A model generated the notes under the pieces. That model was not told the origin of the DNA and ran no database searches. It saw nothing but the letters and a program-made list of their open reading frames with translations. The translations under genes and the position numbers were made by a program. A DNA stretch of 64,000 bases from Cycas panzhihuaensis (lineage: Eukaryota > Cycadophyta), in assembly GCA_023213395.1 (NCBI GenBank), contig CM041465.1, forward strand, positions 225,935,741 to 225,999,740, in the 5' to 3' direction. This document shows positions 9,938 to 20,699 of this stretch, piece by piece; position 1 is the stretch's first letter, and every line of letters starts with the position of its first letter.

Positions 9938-10660
9938 TTTAGTTGCTTGGTTGTCTTCATAATAGGATATCCTAAGATCAAGGCAACTTTGGCTAGATCT
10001 CTCAATAGCCCCTCGTTGATCATAATGTGACCAAGAACATTTCCAAAGGGCGCCATAAAGATACACTTTTCTAGGTTCAAACGCAACCCACTGTATCAAC
10101 AATTTAGCAACATGACTTGTACATTGTTTATATGATCCTCCAACAAGGTATATAAAGTCCAATTATCTAGGAAAATCTCAATAGTTTTGCCAAACATATT
10201 ATGAAGATATTATTGGACGGTTGTTGATGCATTGGTCAACTTCAAGGGCATTATGCGATATGCATAAGTATCCCATTCTGTGATTAACATCATCTTCAAT
10301 TGGTCCTTAGGTGCAATACAGACTCAATTGTATCTACCAAAGCTATCTATAAATGACAACATATCGTGAGCAGCAACAATTTCTAATACATCTTCTATGG
10401 AGGGGATTGGAAATGGGTCCCATTCCATATCTTTGTTTAAAACATGATTATCAATGCAAACTTAGAGCTTACCCCTTTTTTTGGAACAATAGTAGCAAAA
10501 CTCACCTATTTCTTGTTGCCCACATCATAAATGTAGCCAATTTAATGAAATTTATCAAACAAGACCTTTACTTGCTCCTTGCATTTAGGGTTAATTTGAT
10601 ATGACTACTTACACAATGGCTTGGCCCCTTCAATTAGCTCAACCTAATTTTCTACCAACT
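9938..10660 (-). pseudogene. Element N: Ty3/gypsy reverse transcriptase remnant
   Basis: Translated piecewise on the minus strand this aligns with the gypsy RT: VSFATIVPKKG near 10500, EWDTYAYRIMPLKLTNAS near 10230, FLDNWTLY near 10160 (catalytic DD now Asp-Asn), then LNLEKCIFMAPFGNVLGHI and INEGLL. Several frameshifts and stops separate the pieces. The EW-T-AY and D-WT-Y spacing is like the Tat/Athila side of plant gypsy rather than the chromovirus H. Its downstream part was cut by element B, whose 5' LTR ends at 9933. Confidence 0.8.
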
Positions 10661-11479
10661 ATGAGAGAAATCCTTCAAGTCCTTACATGATCAAGCAAAC
10701 ACGTCCTTGAGTTAAGAAAAAGCGCTGTCTCATGAATCACTGTCACAGCATCCTAATAATTGCCAATTATGATAAATTGGGATTGCTACTCTAAACCAAT
10801 ATTATATTTTTCTGTCGACACTTCTTTAGATTTTATAGATTTGGCATTGAATATCGGTTGGTGTGTTTGAGTACAATCAATCTCTTGTTCATGAACCTCA
10901 ACAACAAGGTATTCTATAGGAAATGCATTGGCATTCTCCAAGTTTCTTTCTTTCTTTCTCTATCAATATTTGCCAAAGGGTCTCCTTTGTGTAGGATTAG
11001 AAGCACCTGTTTGTTTTTTTTTTTTTGTGCTAACCTCTCTGGTATTGTCTTCAATCAGTGGTGGGCTATTGTGATTTGTCTTGGTGCCTTAATCTTCATT
11101 GGTTTGTTAAATTTGACGTCCTTGGTCTACAAACACGCTTCTATATTTGATCACGAGCTCTTCACATGGCTAGGGCGAGGACTTCCATACACGCCAATTC
11201 TTCTTTGGCCTTCATCTATTCATTACTCTTCATAGGATCTCTATACACTACACTATGCCCTTTTTTTTTGGTAAACATTTTTTGGATTCAATGTTGTTTA
11301 GGCCTCCAACTACGTGGGTTCTTTAGGACTCGAATATGTTGCCACCATTGCTAGGGCATCATCGTATTTGGATATCAGATGAGTTTTCCCACTTGGCTAA
11401 AATGTTGGAATATTTCTTTGTAATTCTTTGATTGCATATAATGGTTGTTGGATTCCGCATTTGATTGGCCTAATTATAG
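10661..11479. other. Probable upstream part of element N, no clear domain
   Basis: This stretch lies between the RT remnant and a possible primer site. A few short open frames occur on both strands, none recognisable. It is AT-rich with a TTTC microsatellite-like patch near 10948-10965 and two short T runs (11016-11027, 11260-11270). It probably held the gag and protease of element N in degraded form. Confidence 0.4.
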
Positions 11480-11491
11480 GCTTTGATACCA
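11480..11491 (-). promoter_or_regulatory. Possible primer binding site of element N
   Basis: On the minus strand this reads TGGTATCAAAGC, 11 of 12 bases complementary to initiator tRNA-Met. It lies on the correct side of, and in the same orientation as, the gypsy RT remnant, so the following DNA could be its 5' LTR. Confidence 0.55.
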
Positions 11492-11493
11492 AT

Positions 11494-11855
11494 TGACGTG
11501 TATTTATGGTGATTGGAACTTAGAGAATGTTATCCAATCATTTACGATTGTGGAAGAGGTGAAGTAGATGAAATTCTCTTCCATTATCTCTGAGAAATAG
11601 ATTAAAATCACTCATACACTCATGCTTGTACAATGATATGCCTCTGAGTTTATGTTAAGTGCTTATAATTGCTTAACAACCCTAAACTACCTTACCAACT
11701 AACTGACCTAGTTAGTTTAACAAATCCAATTAACTAACAATTTAATTAATTGACTAACTTGCCTAAGTGTATTCTACGTAAAAGTACAATTTATTACACA
11801 TTACACTACAAAATGTCATAATACATGTACGAGTATTTCTCATCATTTGGTCTAT
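11494..11855 (-). repeat. Possible 5' LTR of element N
   Basis: It begins TGACGTGTATTT 2 bp beyond the primer site. The outer boundary is a guess because no partner LTR is in the window. The segment is AT-rich with repeated AACTAAC-like words near 11690-11760 and no open frame. Confidence 0.3.
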
Positions 11856-13504
11856 TCCAAGAGATCCAAAAGGAAATTATTCAACTCTTATAGAGATTTG
11901 TTATGCAAGGGAGGAAAATTTTAGTCCATCAACTGCTGTTTTTTTGGTTTTTTTCTATGTAGTTGGATACTCCTCAAGAGGCTGTCGTACCCATATCCAA
12001 TATGCCTTGGGTTCTTGGATACTCCATGGATATGCCATGGATATATATTCTGGCTGTACCTCGTATCTAGGTTATACCAAGGATAGTATCCTAGCCATAT
12101 CTTGGATTATCATTGATTGTATATAGATTTTTTTAGCAAATCCTAGAATATTCTAATAGGATGCAACCCCATAAAAAGGCAGGGAAATCAAAATGTGAGT
12201 CTTTAATGATTAGAGAAAAAGAAAAAACAGAAAAAAGACATTTGTCAGTTTCAAAAACAGCCCTAAGTTTGTTTGCTATCTTGTTTTTAGATTTGATGTA
12301 TGTCACATACTTATTTCCATATGCACATATTTTTCTATATATTTTTTGAAAACCCTAATTCTACAGTATCCCTGTATCTTGGAATTTTTAGAATTGCCGT
12401 ATCCATATCTGTTCCCTTTTCTGCTTCCACGTTTCTAGCTACTTAGGTTTTTATCTAAACCCTAATTCCATAGTTTTCGTTGTGTTATATTTGTGTTATT
12501 TCCACGCCATTTTCATATCTGAAATTTGCTAGGACAGTTGATTGTATATTGTGTAATGGCTGAAAACTCAGGGTAATATCATTGTACATTATGATTGTGC
12601 TATAGTAATGAAGTATAGACTTTATGCATCGTTTTATTTTTCCCTTTTTAAAAATCGTTAAGTGATTTTTATGCTATTTTTGCATAGCAGCCGAATCATG
12701 GTGCTGGTAATTAAAATCTGGGGTTAGATATGCTACTGCCTGCAGGCATGCATATTGTGAGCTAGTTGTGTCCAGTTGAGGGATGTTTGGTTGTGTTTGC
12801 AGACTAGTACATGCTGCATCCATTAAAGTACTAGACAGTGGCTTGGTAATGACCAGGAGGTAACACTGGTTGTGTCGCTTAAGTTATTACCAATGGTGTC
12901 ATATGTTGCATTGCAGGTGATGTTCAGGGCTAGCATTAGAAAGGATTTCAGCTGCCTTGATGCTCTGATGTGTTAATACTGTAGGGAACTACATGGGAAG
13001 CAATTGACACGATGACCGATATCCTATGTATGGAGCTACACTCTTTTCTTGGATGACTGTTGATCAAATGCCCATATGAACCCTAGGGTGGTTAACCTCA
13101 GAGATGGTATCCTGGAATGATAAACCGCCTTGAGCTTTACCATCGGTACAAGACAATTTGATAACATGGCTACTAACCCTTTGCCGATGAAAGAGTGAGT
13201 TGTTTATGTGGTGCTGGTAGCAGACGGTAACAATTTAATTTGAAGGCTAACAAAGAATATGCAATGCTTAGAGTGCATGTGTGCTGTGTTGACACACACC
13301 CTACAGAACAGAGCTGGAGTCTGTTACAGACCCGTCAAGTAAAGTGCAAGAGCTGTAAGCTTGAACAAGGTATGTTGAAGTGTTTTACAGTTTTAGTCCT
13401 GTTTTGGATTGGCTTATGTCAAAACTGGTAGCTTTGGGTGTGAAACACTCAATGTAAAACATTGATGGTTATAGAAAGTTTTGAAACAACCAAAGTGCTG
13501 ATTC
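11856..13504. other. Unassigned DNA, possibly the 5' end and first intron of a host gene
   Basis: No transposon domain is recognisable. Around 11960-12120 there are short repeats of GGATA, CCATGG and ATCC words. Between 12360 and 12555 the sequence resembles a plant 5' UTR (TAAACCCTAATTCC at about 12457). ATGGCTGAAAACTCAGG at 12556-12572 is followed by GTAATA, which could be a 5' splice site of a very short first coding exon. Its phase does not fit the exon-like segment at 15296 directly, so another exon or no gene at all remains possible. Confidence 0.3.
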
Positions 13505-14378
13505 AGGTATTTCTCAAGGGCCAAGACAGTGACTTTGCATCTGAAATTATGACCTTTAACATATTCATCCGTGTTGCGGTTTAAATATTATTAAATTCTA
13601 AAGCTGTTCCCCATTTCAGTGAAGCAAGTTTGAAAAATAAGCCAGTCCAAAACAAACTGAAACATGTCATATTAAGGGTTGTCTATTGGCAAGGGCCATT
13701 TGTTGGTAGTGGATTGACAATACGACAAGAGGTTCCAGTTTTAAGTCATTCATATTAGTTGTTATTTTGTGTTTTCAGCTTGAAAATTTGGAGTTAAGAT
13801 TATTTCAATGGTGTAAGTTTGAAGTCTTGAAATGTGAGCATTATGAATTTGTCATATTTTCAAAAGATAACATCTGAGGGATTGATTGAATCCGCATTCT
13901 TAAAGGTCTTCCATGAACTTGGGAAAAATTGTTTCTAGGTATCTCTCAAGGGTCAAAACGGTGACCTTGCATCTATAACTGAGACCTTTAAGATATTCAT
14001 CAATGTTGTGATTTAAATACTATTAAATTCTAAAGTGGTTCACTGTTTTGGCAGAGCAAGTTTAAAAAACAAATCAGTTCAAAGCAAACTGAAATGTGTC
14101 ATAGATTCTAAGGGTAATCTTTTGGCAAATGGGTCATCTGTTGATGGTGGATAGACAAGACAGCAAGAGCTCCCAGCTTTTGATCATTTATGCTAGTTGT
14201 TACTTTGTGGTTAAATCTTGAAAATCTGGATTCGGGATTATTTCAACAGCATTACAGCATGAAGTCTTGAAACGTGAGCATTATGAATTTATCTTATTTT
14301 CAAAGGATAGTATCTAAGGGATTGATTGAATACACATTCTTGAAGCTCTTTTCATGAATTTGGGAAAAGTTGTTTTCT
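13505..14378 (+). repeat. Tandem duplication, unit about 432 bp, two copies
   Basis: Copy 1 starts at 13505 (AGGTATTTCTCAAGGG) and copy 2 at 13937 (AGGTATCTCTCAAGGG), ending near 14378. Shared words include GCATTATGAATTT, GGGATTGATTGAAT and TTAAATTCTAAAG in the same order and spacing. Identity looks around 80 percent by eye, so the duplication is old. Neither copy has an open frame, and it is not flanked by LTR or terminal inverted repeats that I can see. Confidence 0.85.
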
Positions 14379-15295
14379 CACTTGGGCCTCTATTCAATTA
14401 TCTTATATTGTCTTCAAAGTTTAGGAAAATTGAGATTCAAGTATTGAGCTAGCCAATTGTAGCATGTTGCAGTGCATAAATGAAAACAAACTTCAGTGCA
14501 ACTTCAGATGTGGACAATTCCAGAGGGACAGTTGGACCAAATATTGGATATGTGGTGGAGGGAAGCCAGACTAAATGTGAAATATTGTACTGCTAAATTG
14601 AACAGCAGTGTGGACATTGCTTTACAAGGAATCAATGAGCTAAATTGAAACAACAGAGGGCAGGGTTATAAAAATTTGTGTAAATGCCGACTCCATGTTC
14701 AATGCCCATTAAGGTTTGGAAATTTAAATATCCCTTACTCCCCTTTATTTGTGCTGTTGACTTCAACCAGGAACATTTATGGTACCATTCTTGCAAGTTT
14801 CATACAATCCCTACTATGGATCGATGAAACTTAACATGAGAAGCACAATGCGGATGATGATTTCCCTATAGTTCCTTGATTGGCTATATTGGATTAGCAC
14901 AACATTTCTAATAGCCTTACAATTTTCTGTCAATTGAGTGGTCTGAAATCGAGACTTAAGTAGTGATGCATTTGTTCTATTTTGATGTCAAACTTTTCCA
15001 AATTAGGTTCTTTTTGTGTTGCCATTCCTTATGAACATAGTAAATTGTATGGGTTTTTATTTTTAATGTGAGACATGAAACTCCTGTTATGGCCATATGA
15101 CCGGTAGTTGAAGTGCTATACTCCAATTGATTATTTTCTAAGTTGGGATGTTGGTTCTCAACATGTGTGTCTGCATGAAAACAGTGTCTATTATAATTTT
15201 AGATTTAGAAATAATAATTGCTGCTAATTTATTCAAGCTTTTATTTTGATGATGGGTTGAATGCATACCTTTTTTCCTGTTGTCTGTTAATCTAG
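14379..15295. other. Intron-like AT-rich DNA
   Basis: No transposon protein or repeat is recognisable. It ends with a pyrimidine-rich tract and CTGTTAATCTAG just before the exon-like segment, as expected for the 3' end of a plant intron. Confidence 0.35.
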
Positions 15296-15416
15296 GCTAC
15301 AGGGATTACCTCTCCAGATTCTGGTCCCTTTACATCAGTTTTGCAACAATCTCAGAAGATTGGTTTGGGGTCCCAAGAAGGAGCTGCAACATTGGGATCT
15401 CAGTCTTCAGGCCTAG
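15296..15416 (+). CDS. Candidate internal exon of an unidentified host gene
   Basis: A 121-nt segment sits between a good 3' splice site (TTTTTTCCTGTTGTCTGTTAATCTAG is the type of tract seen; AG at 15294-15295) and a strong 5' splice site (CTAG then GTAAGG, at 15417). In phase 0 it is fully open for 40 codons and one extra base, giving a Ser/Gly/Gln-rich peptide containing SPDSGPFTSVLQQ and GSQEGAATLGSQ. Such composition suits a disordered region of a nuclear or regulatory plant protein. A second frame is also open. I do not recognise the protein, and neighbouring exons are not found here. GC is higher than its surroundings. Confidence 0.4.
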
Positions 15417-16411
15417 GTAAGGCATGCTATATAAGCTAAAGAGACTAGTTTTTCTGATTATATGTTTGGTGAGATTCAACATATTAAGGATTTGTTATTT
15501 GATAATATCAGTGGTTGCACATATGTTTTATGAGATGTGCCTTGGAACCAGAGTCATAATATGCATGTTTTATTTCCTAATAGTACTTGCATTTCTATGT
15601 TTTTGGAGGTAGTGGATTATTTGTCCCAAAAAATAAAAGCAATTTTGGTCAACAGTTGTTGAATCTGTTGATTGAAGGAAGCAAGTTGTCTTTTGTTTTT
15701 TTTTTTTCTGCTTTATTTTTCCACTATCAAGTGACACCCTCTCTCTTCCTATTATTCCTTTCTTTGCTTCACCTCAATCTTCCTTGCTCTATGGCAGCTT
15801 CCTTTGTTGCAACTTCATTCTCTTCTTGTTGTAACTTCTCTGTCACCACCGTAATGCCTCTACCTTTTCTTCAGTTCCATTGTGTTTTCCTTTCTCTTCT
15901 TTCCATAGCTTCTCAATCGTTGTTGCTCCTTTTTGTCCAAGCCTCTTTCTCTTTGCTGTCTTACTCAATGCTATAGTTATTAATTCTATTTATTTTGGTA
16001 CAACATATTATTTCATCTGAGTAACATTATTATAAGATTATTCATGTCGAATAATACTAATTAAGTTTCATTGCTAAATAGTTCTCTGTGGAGTTCATGT
16101 TGAGTAATACTATAGTGAAGTGATGCTGAATTTGTTTGCAATAACTCTATAGTTATGTTTCAACATACTGTTTTCTTTAAATAAATGCATAGTTAATTCT
16201 TTGATGGTATCAGTAAATAATTTTGCTGTAGTACTTCTCTGTTTGTATTGTAGTCTTTTTTTGGATTTTGTTTTTAAATTTTAGTGCTTATTATGAATTT
16301 AGTTTGAATGTATGATCTCTTAGATTCCATAAATTTCTTTTGGATTTTGCATCTCTATTTTTGTTTTACTTTATTATTTTTTGCCTGTATATTTTATTTC
16401 TCTCATGTACT
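15417..16411. other. Intron-like DNA with a pyrimidine-rich block
   Basis: It begins with the candidate donor GTAAGG. Between about 15690 and 15960 the plus strand is strongly C/T-rich (runs of TTCC, CTTTCT, a T run at 15698-15710). The open frame 15587-15976 there is a low-complexity translation with no domain. The remainder is T-rich without features. Confidence 0.4.
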
Positions 16412-17660
16412 TTTTTCTTTTGGCGCAAATAAATGATTCATTAGATTGGAAAACTTACAAGCTGAGCATACGAAAAATGGGGGAGAGAATGTCATCCCCA
16501 CCACCCACCTAGATGATAAAACCATACTACAACATCCAAAAGAACCTATTTACGAGATGACACAAATCCAGCCATAGGTATGGAAGAAACCCATAGGCAG
16601 CTAGGCTAAAATAGGAAGGTCAGAAAAAGAAAGTCGTGGGCATGGGGTGTACCCCAGAGGCTGCCAGGCTTACACTAGGACTGATGCTTAACAAGGAGCG
16701 AAGATGGCCATATAAACAGTAAACAATAGAGAAGATAGAGACACAATAGGCTCCTCTATTCTCTAAGAAGACAAAGGCAACCAACCCATAAAGGGCTTGG
16801 GACAATAGAAGCAGTGGATCTCTTTCATCAAGACAATGGCCACCACTGCACTTGCAACCCTAGCATGGCATAAAACACTAAAATAATGGGTCTATAGCTG
16901 GCCATTTAGGGACATTACCCAAGACCCCTTGTTGATGGAAAGCCATCGAGTGCCTACCCTTATGGGCAGGTGAGGAGGAGACTGTGAGACCACTCATTGC
17001 CTAACTCCCGATAGTTCCTTCCTTATCTGTCCAAGAGTATTTACGTAGTGGTGCCATCAACTTAGGGTCCCCGAGGCTTGTGTGAATCACCTAGCTTGGG
17101 TTTATTACGAGTAATAGGGGTAAAGACACATAGGAGTCAAGGTGTAGCCCCCTTCCTACCTCCTTGTGACTTGAGGTCATAATTCCCATGCTCATTGTCC
17201 TCCCCACCTTCATGGGTCTCGTGTCCTCTATAGGAGCTAGCATATTGCCTGCTAAGGTCAAACAAGGTAGCATGTCTTCGTTGTTTGATGAGCCCTTCTC
17301 CATGCCACCACTGAAGACTCCCTCTAATAGGGCATTCACTGTTAGAGATTAGGGCATTTGCCTGTCGATCCCCATGTAATTATCAAACTGGGATGCGCCC
17401 CTCGTAGCACCCCGCCATGAGAGAGAAATGCAAAAAGACCCAATTGGGGTACACCTTAGCTGCCAAGAAAATGTAGATGTTGGAGGCGCCCGACGCGATC
17501 CTCCATTCCTTCCCCTTGAAACAAAGCTAGAGCCACTCACGGTCCCCACCTCTCCATGGACGAAGTGAGGGAGTGGTTGTAGTGATAAAGATCTAGTGGA
17601 GATGTAGAGGAGGAAGAGCAATGGCTGTCCTCTCCTCCATCGTCATCCTGTCTCTCATCC
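16412..17660 (-). mobile_element. Degenerate non-LTR (LINE-like) 3' segment, tentative
   Basis: This stretch is visibly more GC-rich than its flanks. On the minus strand it ends AATGAATCATTTATTTGCGCC followed by AAAAG and an A-rich tail, similar in layout to the 3' end of the LINE at 52180 (AATTCATTTTATCTTACC then A12). Minus-strand open frames (17349-17621, 17091-17339, 16620-16805) are short and carry no domain I can name. It may be a 5'-truncated, old LINE or another retroposed sequence. No target duplication was found. Confidence 0.35.
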
Positions 17661-20480
17661 TCGTATGTAATTTTTGAAAAGACACAATGTAAATATGCTT
17701 GGATCAACCTCAAGTTTGAGTGTTTCTTTTTTTCTAAAATTTTGGCCTACTGTAGTTTCATAGTCCATGTTTATATGAATGTTGATTGCACCCCAAGATT
17801 AACATTTTTATCTTTTGAAATATGCTAGAGAATGTATAGTTTGAAGAGAACAAGAGTTTATCACTAGATACTTAGTGCTAACATGCTACCACATTTTGTT
17901 GGAATTAATGATTTTGTTAGATCAAAATATTAGTGTGCTTATTGTGCTTCTTCATAGGCAAATTACAGATGTTGAGGCTTTTTGATTTGCATATAATTAT
18001 GATTCTAAAATTAAATTCTAATAACAAATGCATGTGAACCATGTCAAATTGGTGTTGGGTAAATTCATAAGGCTATCGGGGGCTAAACCAATATATACAA
18101 CCTAGGACAATTGTTATGGTTTTAAACCATTATTCCATCTATTGATAATTCATTTGGCTTGAGTTTCATCTTGTTTCATCCATTCATACATAATTCATTA
18201 TTTGTTGCTCATCCTTAATTTCATAACCCTTTTGTATATAATCTATTCATTCAATCATAAATTATTGTTTGAAAATAAACCTTAGTTGTGCAAGTCTTCA
18301 AAACTTGAAGATTGTCAAACATTGTATGTAAGAAATGAGGATGCATATGAATTAAAACATAATAGGGAAATAACATAAGAAGAATAGAAGATGGATCTAT
18401 TAATGTAGGAAACATAAGGATATAATTTATGTTTCATTTGTAACAACAATAAATTATACACAAAATGGCTTGGTAGCCTTGACAAGGTGCAAAATGTGAT
18501 CTCTTAATATTCCTTCTTCATAATTTTCTTTCTTGTGACACTTGATCCCATTTACATTGCATTCTCTTGTTTTATAACCTAGTAACCATTGTACAATTTA
18601 TTAACTACCTAGTTCAATTGGCGATTAACTTAAGACTGACTTAGTTTAATAGTCACCTGTTCTTAGATCAACCTATCTTGGATTGACGTAGACCAACTTG
18701 ATCTAGAACTAAGCTAGTCCAAACCAACATGGCCTCCTTGCTACCTAAAAATGGATTGATTATTATAAGTAAACCATATTGACTCTATTTTGATTAATAA
18801 ATTTTGCCAATAAATGTCATTAGGTTAGCATTTGAAATAAAAAAACAACAACTAAAAGTACTCATGTTTAAGCAAATGAACAAAATCCTTGAAATAATAG
18901 TCAAAGCCATGAATATCATCTAAATGATACGAGGATCTTGCATTGTTAGATGGATGAACCTAATTGTTGCTTGTAGTAGCCTCCGGTCCTAAGATATGTT
19001 ATCATCACCTCCATTATTGGGTGTGAGAGATTATCCTCATTGTCAACATAATCCCCACATCTTGCAATGGTCTTGATTGCTACTTGGCTTAATGTGGAAG
19101 ATGATGATTAGAGTGGATAGACATTGATCCTTCTATCTGTTTGCGGGCCCCAGATAATTTTGCTTCACAAAATGGATGAATGCCTATTTGCACTCATTTC
19201 ATCCATAAATGAATGACCCAATCACCTATGAGGTGAAATGGAATGTCTCAAGAATGAAAGTTTAAATTTTAATAAATAAAGATACAATTGTTTTTGGGGT
19301 TGGTGGGGGGTGGGGTGGGGAGGAGAGATCTTCTTGATTCTTATTAGTGGAAGGAGACTAATTGACAAACAACAAAGAAAAGGAGGCGGTAAATTGCTAA
19401 GAAATGAGGAAAAGGAGTTTTATTCATGCTATGCTCCAAATATGTGATTGCATTTATTCTAATACAATCATCTTCACCATCTGTGTTGCTAGAATATCCT
19501 ATTGATATAAGGCACTTATCATTATTGATGGTGTGATGATCCTTTTAAATGTAACACTTGGCTACAAGTGTGATCCAACTATCCATTGATTCAAGACTGT
19601 CGTTAGGTTTCCTTTCATTCAAAAAACATTTAAGATTTAAGAGATGGGTTGTGGCATGCATGGGGGTGTAAATCATTTGTCATTGCCTAGTGCTAAAATC
19701 CCACAATGTTTTGATGATTGAATATCCATTTTTTCAATCTATCTCAACATCTAACGTTTGCCTTATTTGATCAATTGTTTTAAATTTTTGCCAAGCATGG
19801 CTTGACATTATTGCATAAGCAAATGATCTCCATAATTGGCACACACATCATCATCGATATCTCCATTTGCCCCCATAATGTATGAGATTGGCTTTCAATG
19901 ATGAGAATATACACCTCCTCTCCATTGTCAATGCAATTTTGGTGTAATTTCCCTTCCACTTTCCCTTGTCTTTGAAAGCTGCAATCGCCTTCAATTCTTG
20001 TTTCAATTTTGCTAGTCGCTCCAATATAATAGAGGAGGAAGTAAATTGGTTCTTGACATAGTGCAGCCATTATGTGTTATTGTATTGGCTCTAGTTATTG
20101 CTTAACATTCACATATTTTACATGCACTAAATACTATTCATTAGTTGAGTTATTCAACTATTGAGGTTGATTTAACATGCATGTTGTAGAGACTTGATCT
20201 ACAGGCAGTTGGGTACCTATATGCAGGTCGGATGAGACATGCAGGAAGATGTATGTTACATGTGAGCATAAACAGTTGCATGCAATCGGGTAAACAGACA
20301 TAGAAGGCAAAGGGTTGTTGATCTCCTATTGACAAACTTATTGTTGAGGATTATTAATGGTCACTGTGAAGAAGACTTTTGTTTTGATGAAATATCCTCT
20401 TCTCTTGATGAAATTATTAAAGAATTTATAGGCTAAAGATTAATGAAGTTGACATCCAGTAAAAAAATTAGTGTTGGATA
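17661..20480. other. Unassigned AT-rich DNA
   Basis: No convincing gene or element was found. The longest frame (19780-20070, minus, 96 aa) starts MAALCQEPIYFLLYY and has no recognisable motif. A perfect four-run guanine motif lies at 19296-19320. Words such as GATCTAGAACTAAG and AACCAAC recur near 18640-18740 without forming a clear repeat array. The left target duplication of element C, GGATA, is at 20476-20480. Confidence 0.5.
19296..19320 (+). other. G-quadruplex-forming motif
   Basis: Four guanine runs of 4, 6, 4 and 4 bases are separated by loops of 5, 1 and 1 bases, within an otherwise AT-rich region. Confidence 0.6.
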
Positions 20481-20677
20481 TGTAACAAAACTTCAATGAG
20501 GAATGAATTCACTCTTACCCTCTTTATTAATGATCCATTGTGTATATATACAAGGTAGGTACAAGTGGCAACCACTCAACAATATGGTGCCACTTGTCAG
20601 TTTAGAAGAGAAGAGGGAAGGGGTACATGACCCTTACATTGAGTAATATAATCTAAGGTAAAACATTACCTTTTACA
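20481..20677 (-). repeat. Element C 3' LTR
   Basis: 197 bp. On the minus strand it begins TGTAAAAGGTAATG and ends GTTTTGTTACA. It carries the TATATATACA box and the GGTGCCACTTGTCA motif. It lacks the 7-bp CAAGTAC present in the other LTR. Confidence 0.93.
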
Positions 20678-20690
20678 TCCCCTCTTAATG
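20678..20690 (-). promoter_or_regulatory. Element C polypurine tract
   Basis: On the minus strand CATTAAGAGGGGA directly precedes the 3' LTR, as expected for a plus-strand primer. Confidence 0.85.
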
Positions 20691-20699
20691 TTTTACCTA

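Noticed and set aside
10940-10970. TTTC/CTTT microsatellite-like patch
   Set aside because: Only a few imperfect units; too short to call a microsatellite array.
11944-12126. Cluster of GGATA, CCATGG and ATCC words, considered as a MITE or satellite
   Set aside because: The words are not regularly spaced and no terminal inverted repeats bracket them.
15587-15976. 129-codon frame rich in Ser, Leu and Phe
   Set aside because: It is the translation of a C/T-rich block; no Met-proximal features, signal or domain support a gene.
19780-20070. Minus-strand 96-codon frame, considered as a transposase remnant
   Set aside because: No transposase motif, terminal inverted repeat or target duplication could be found.
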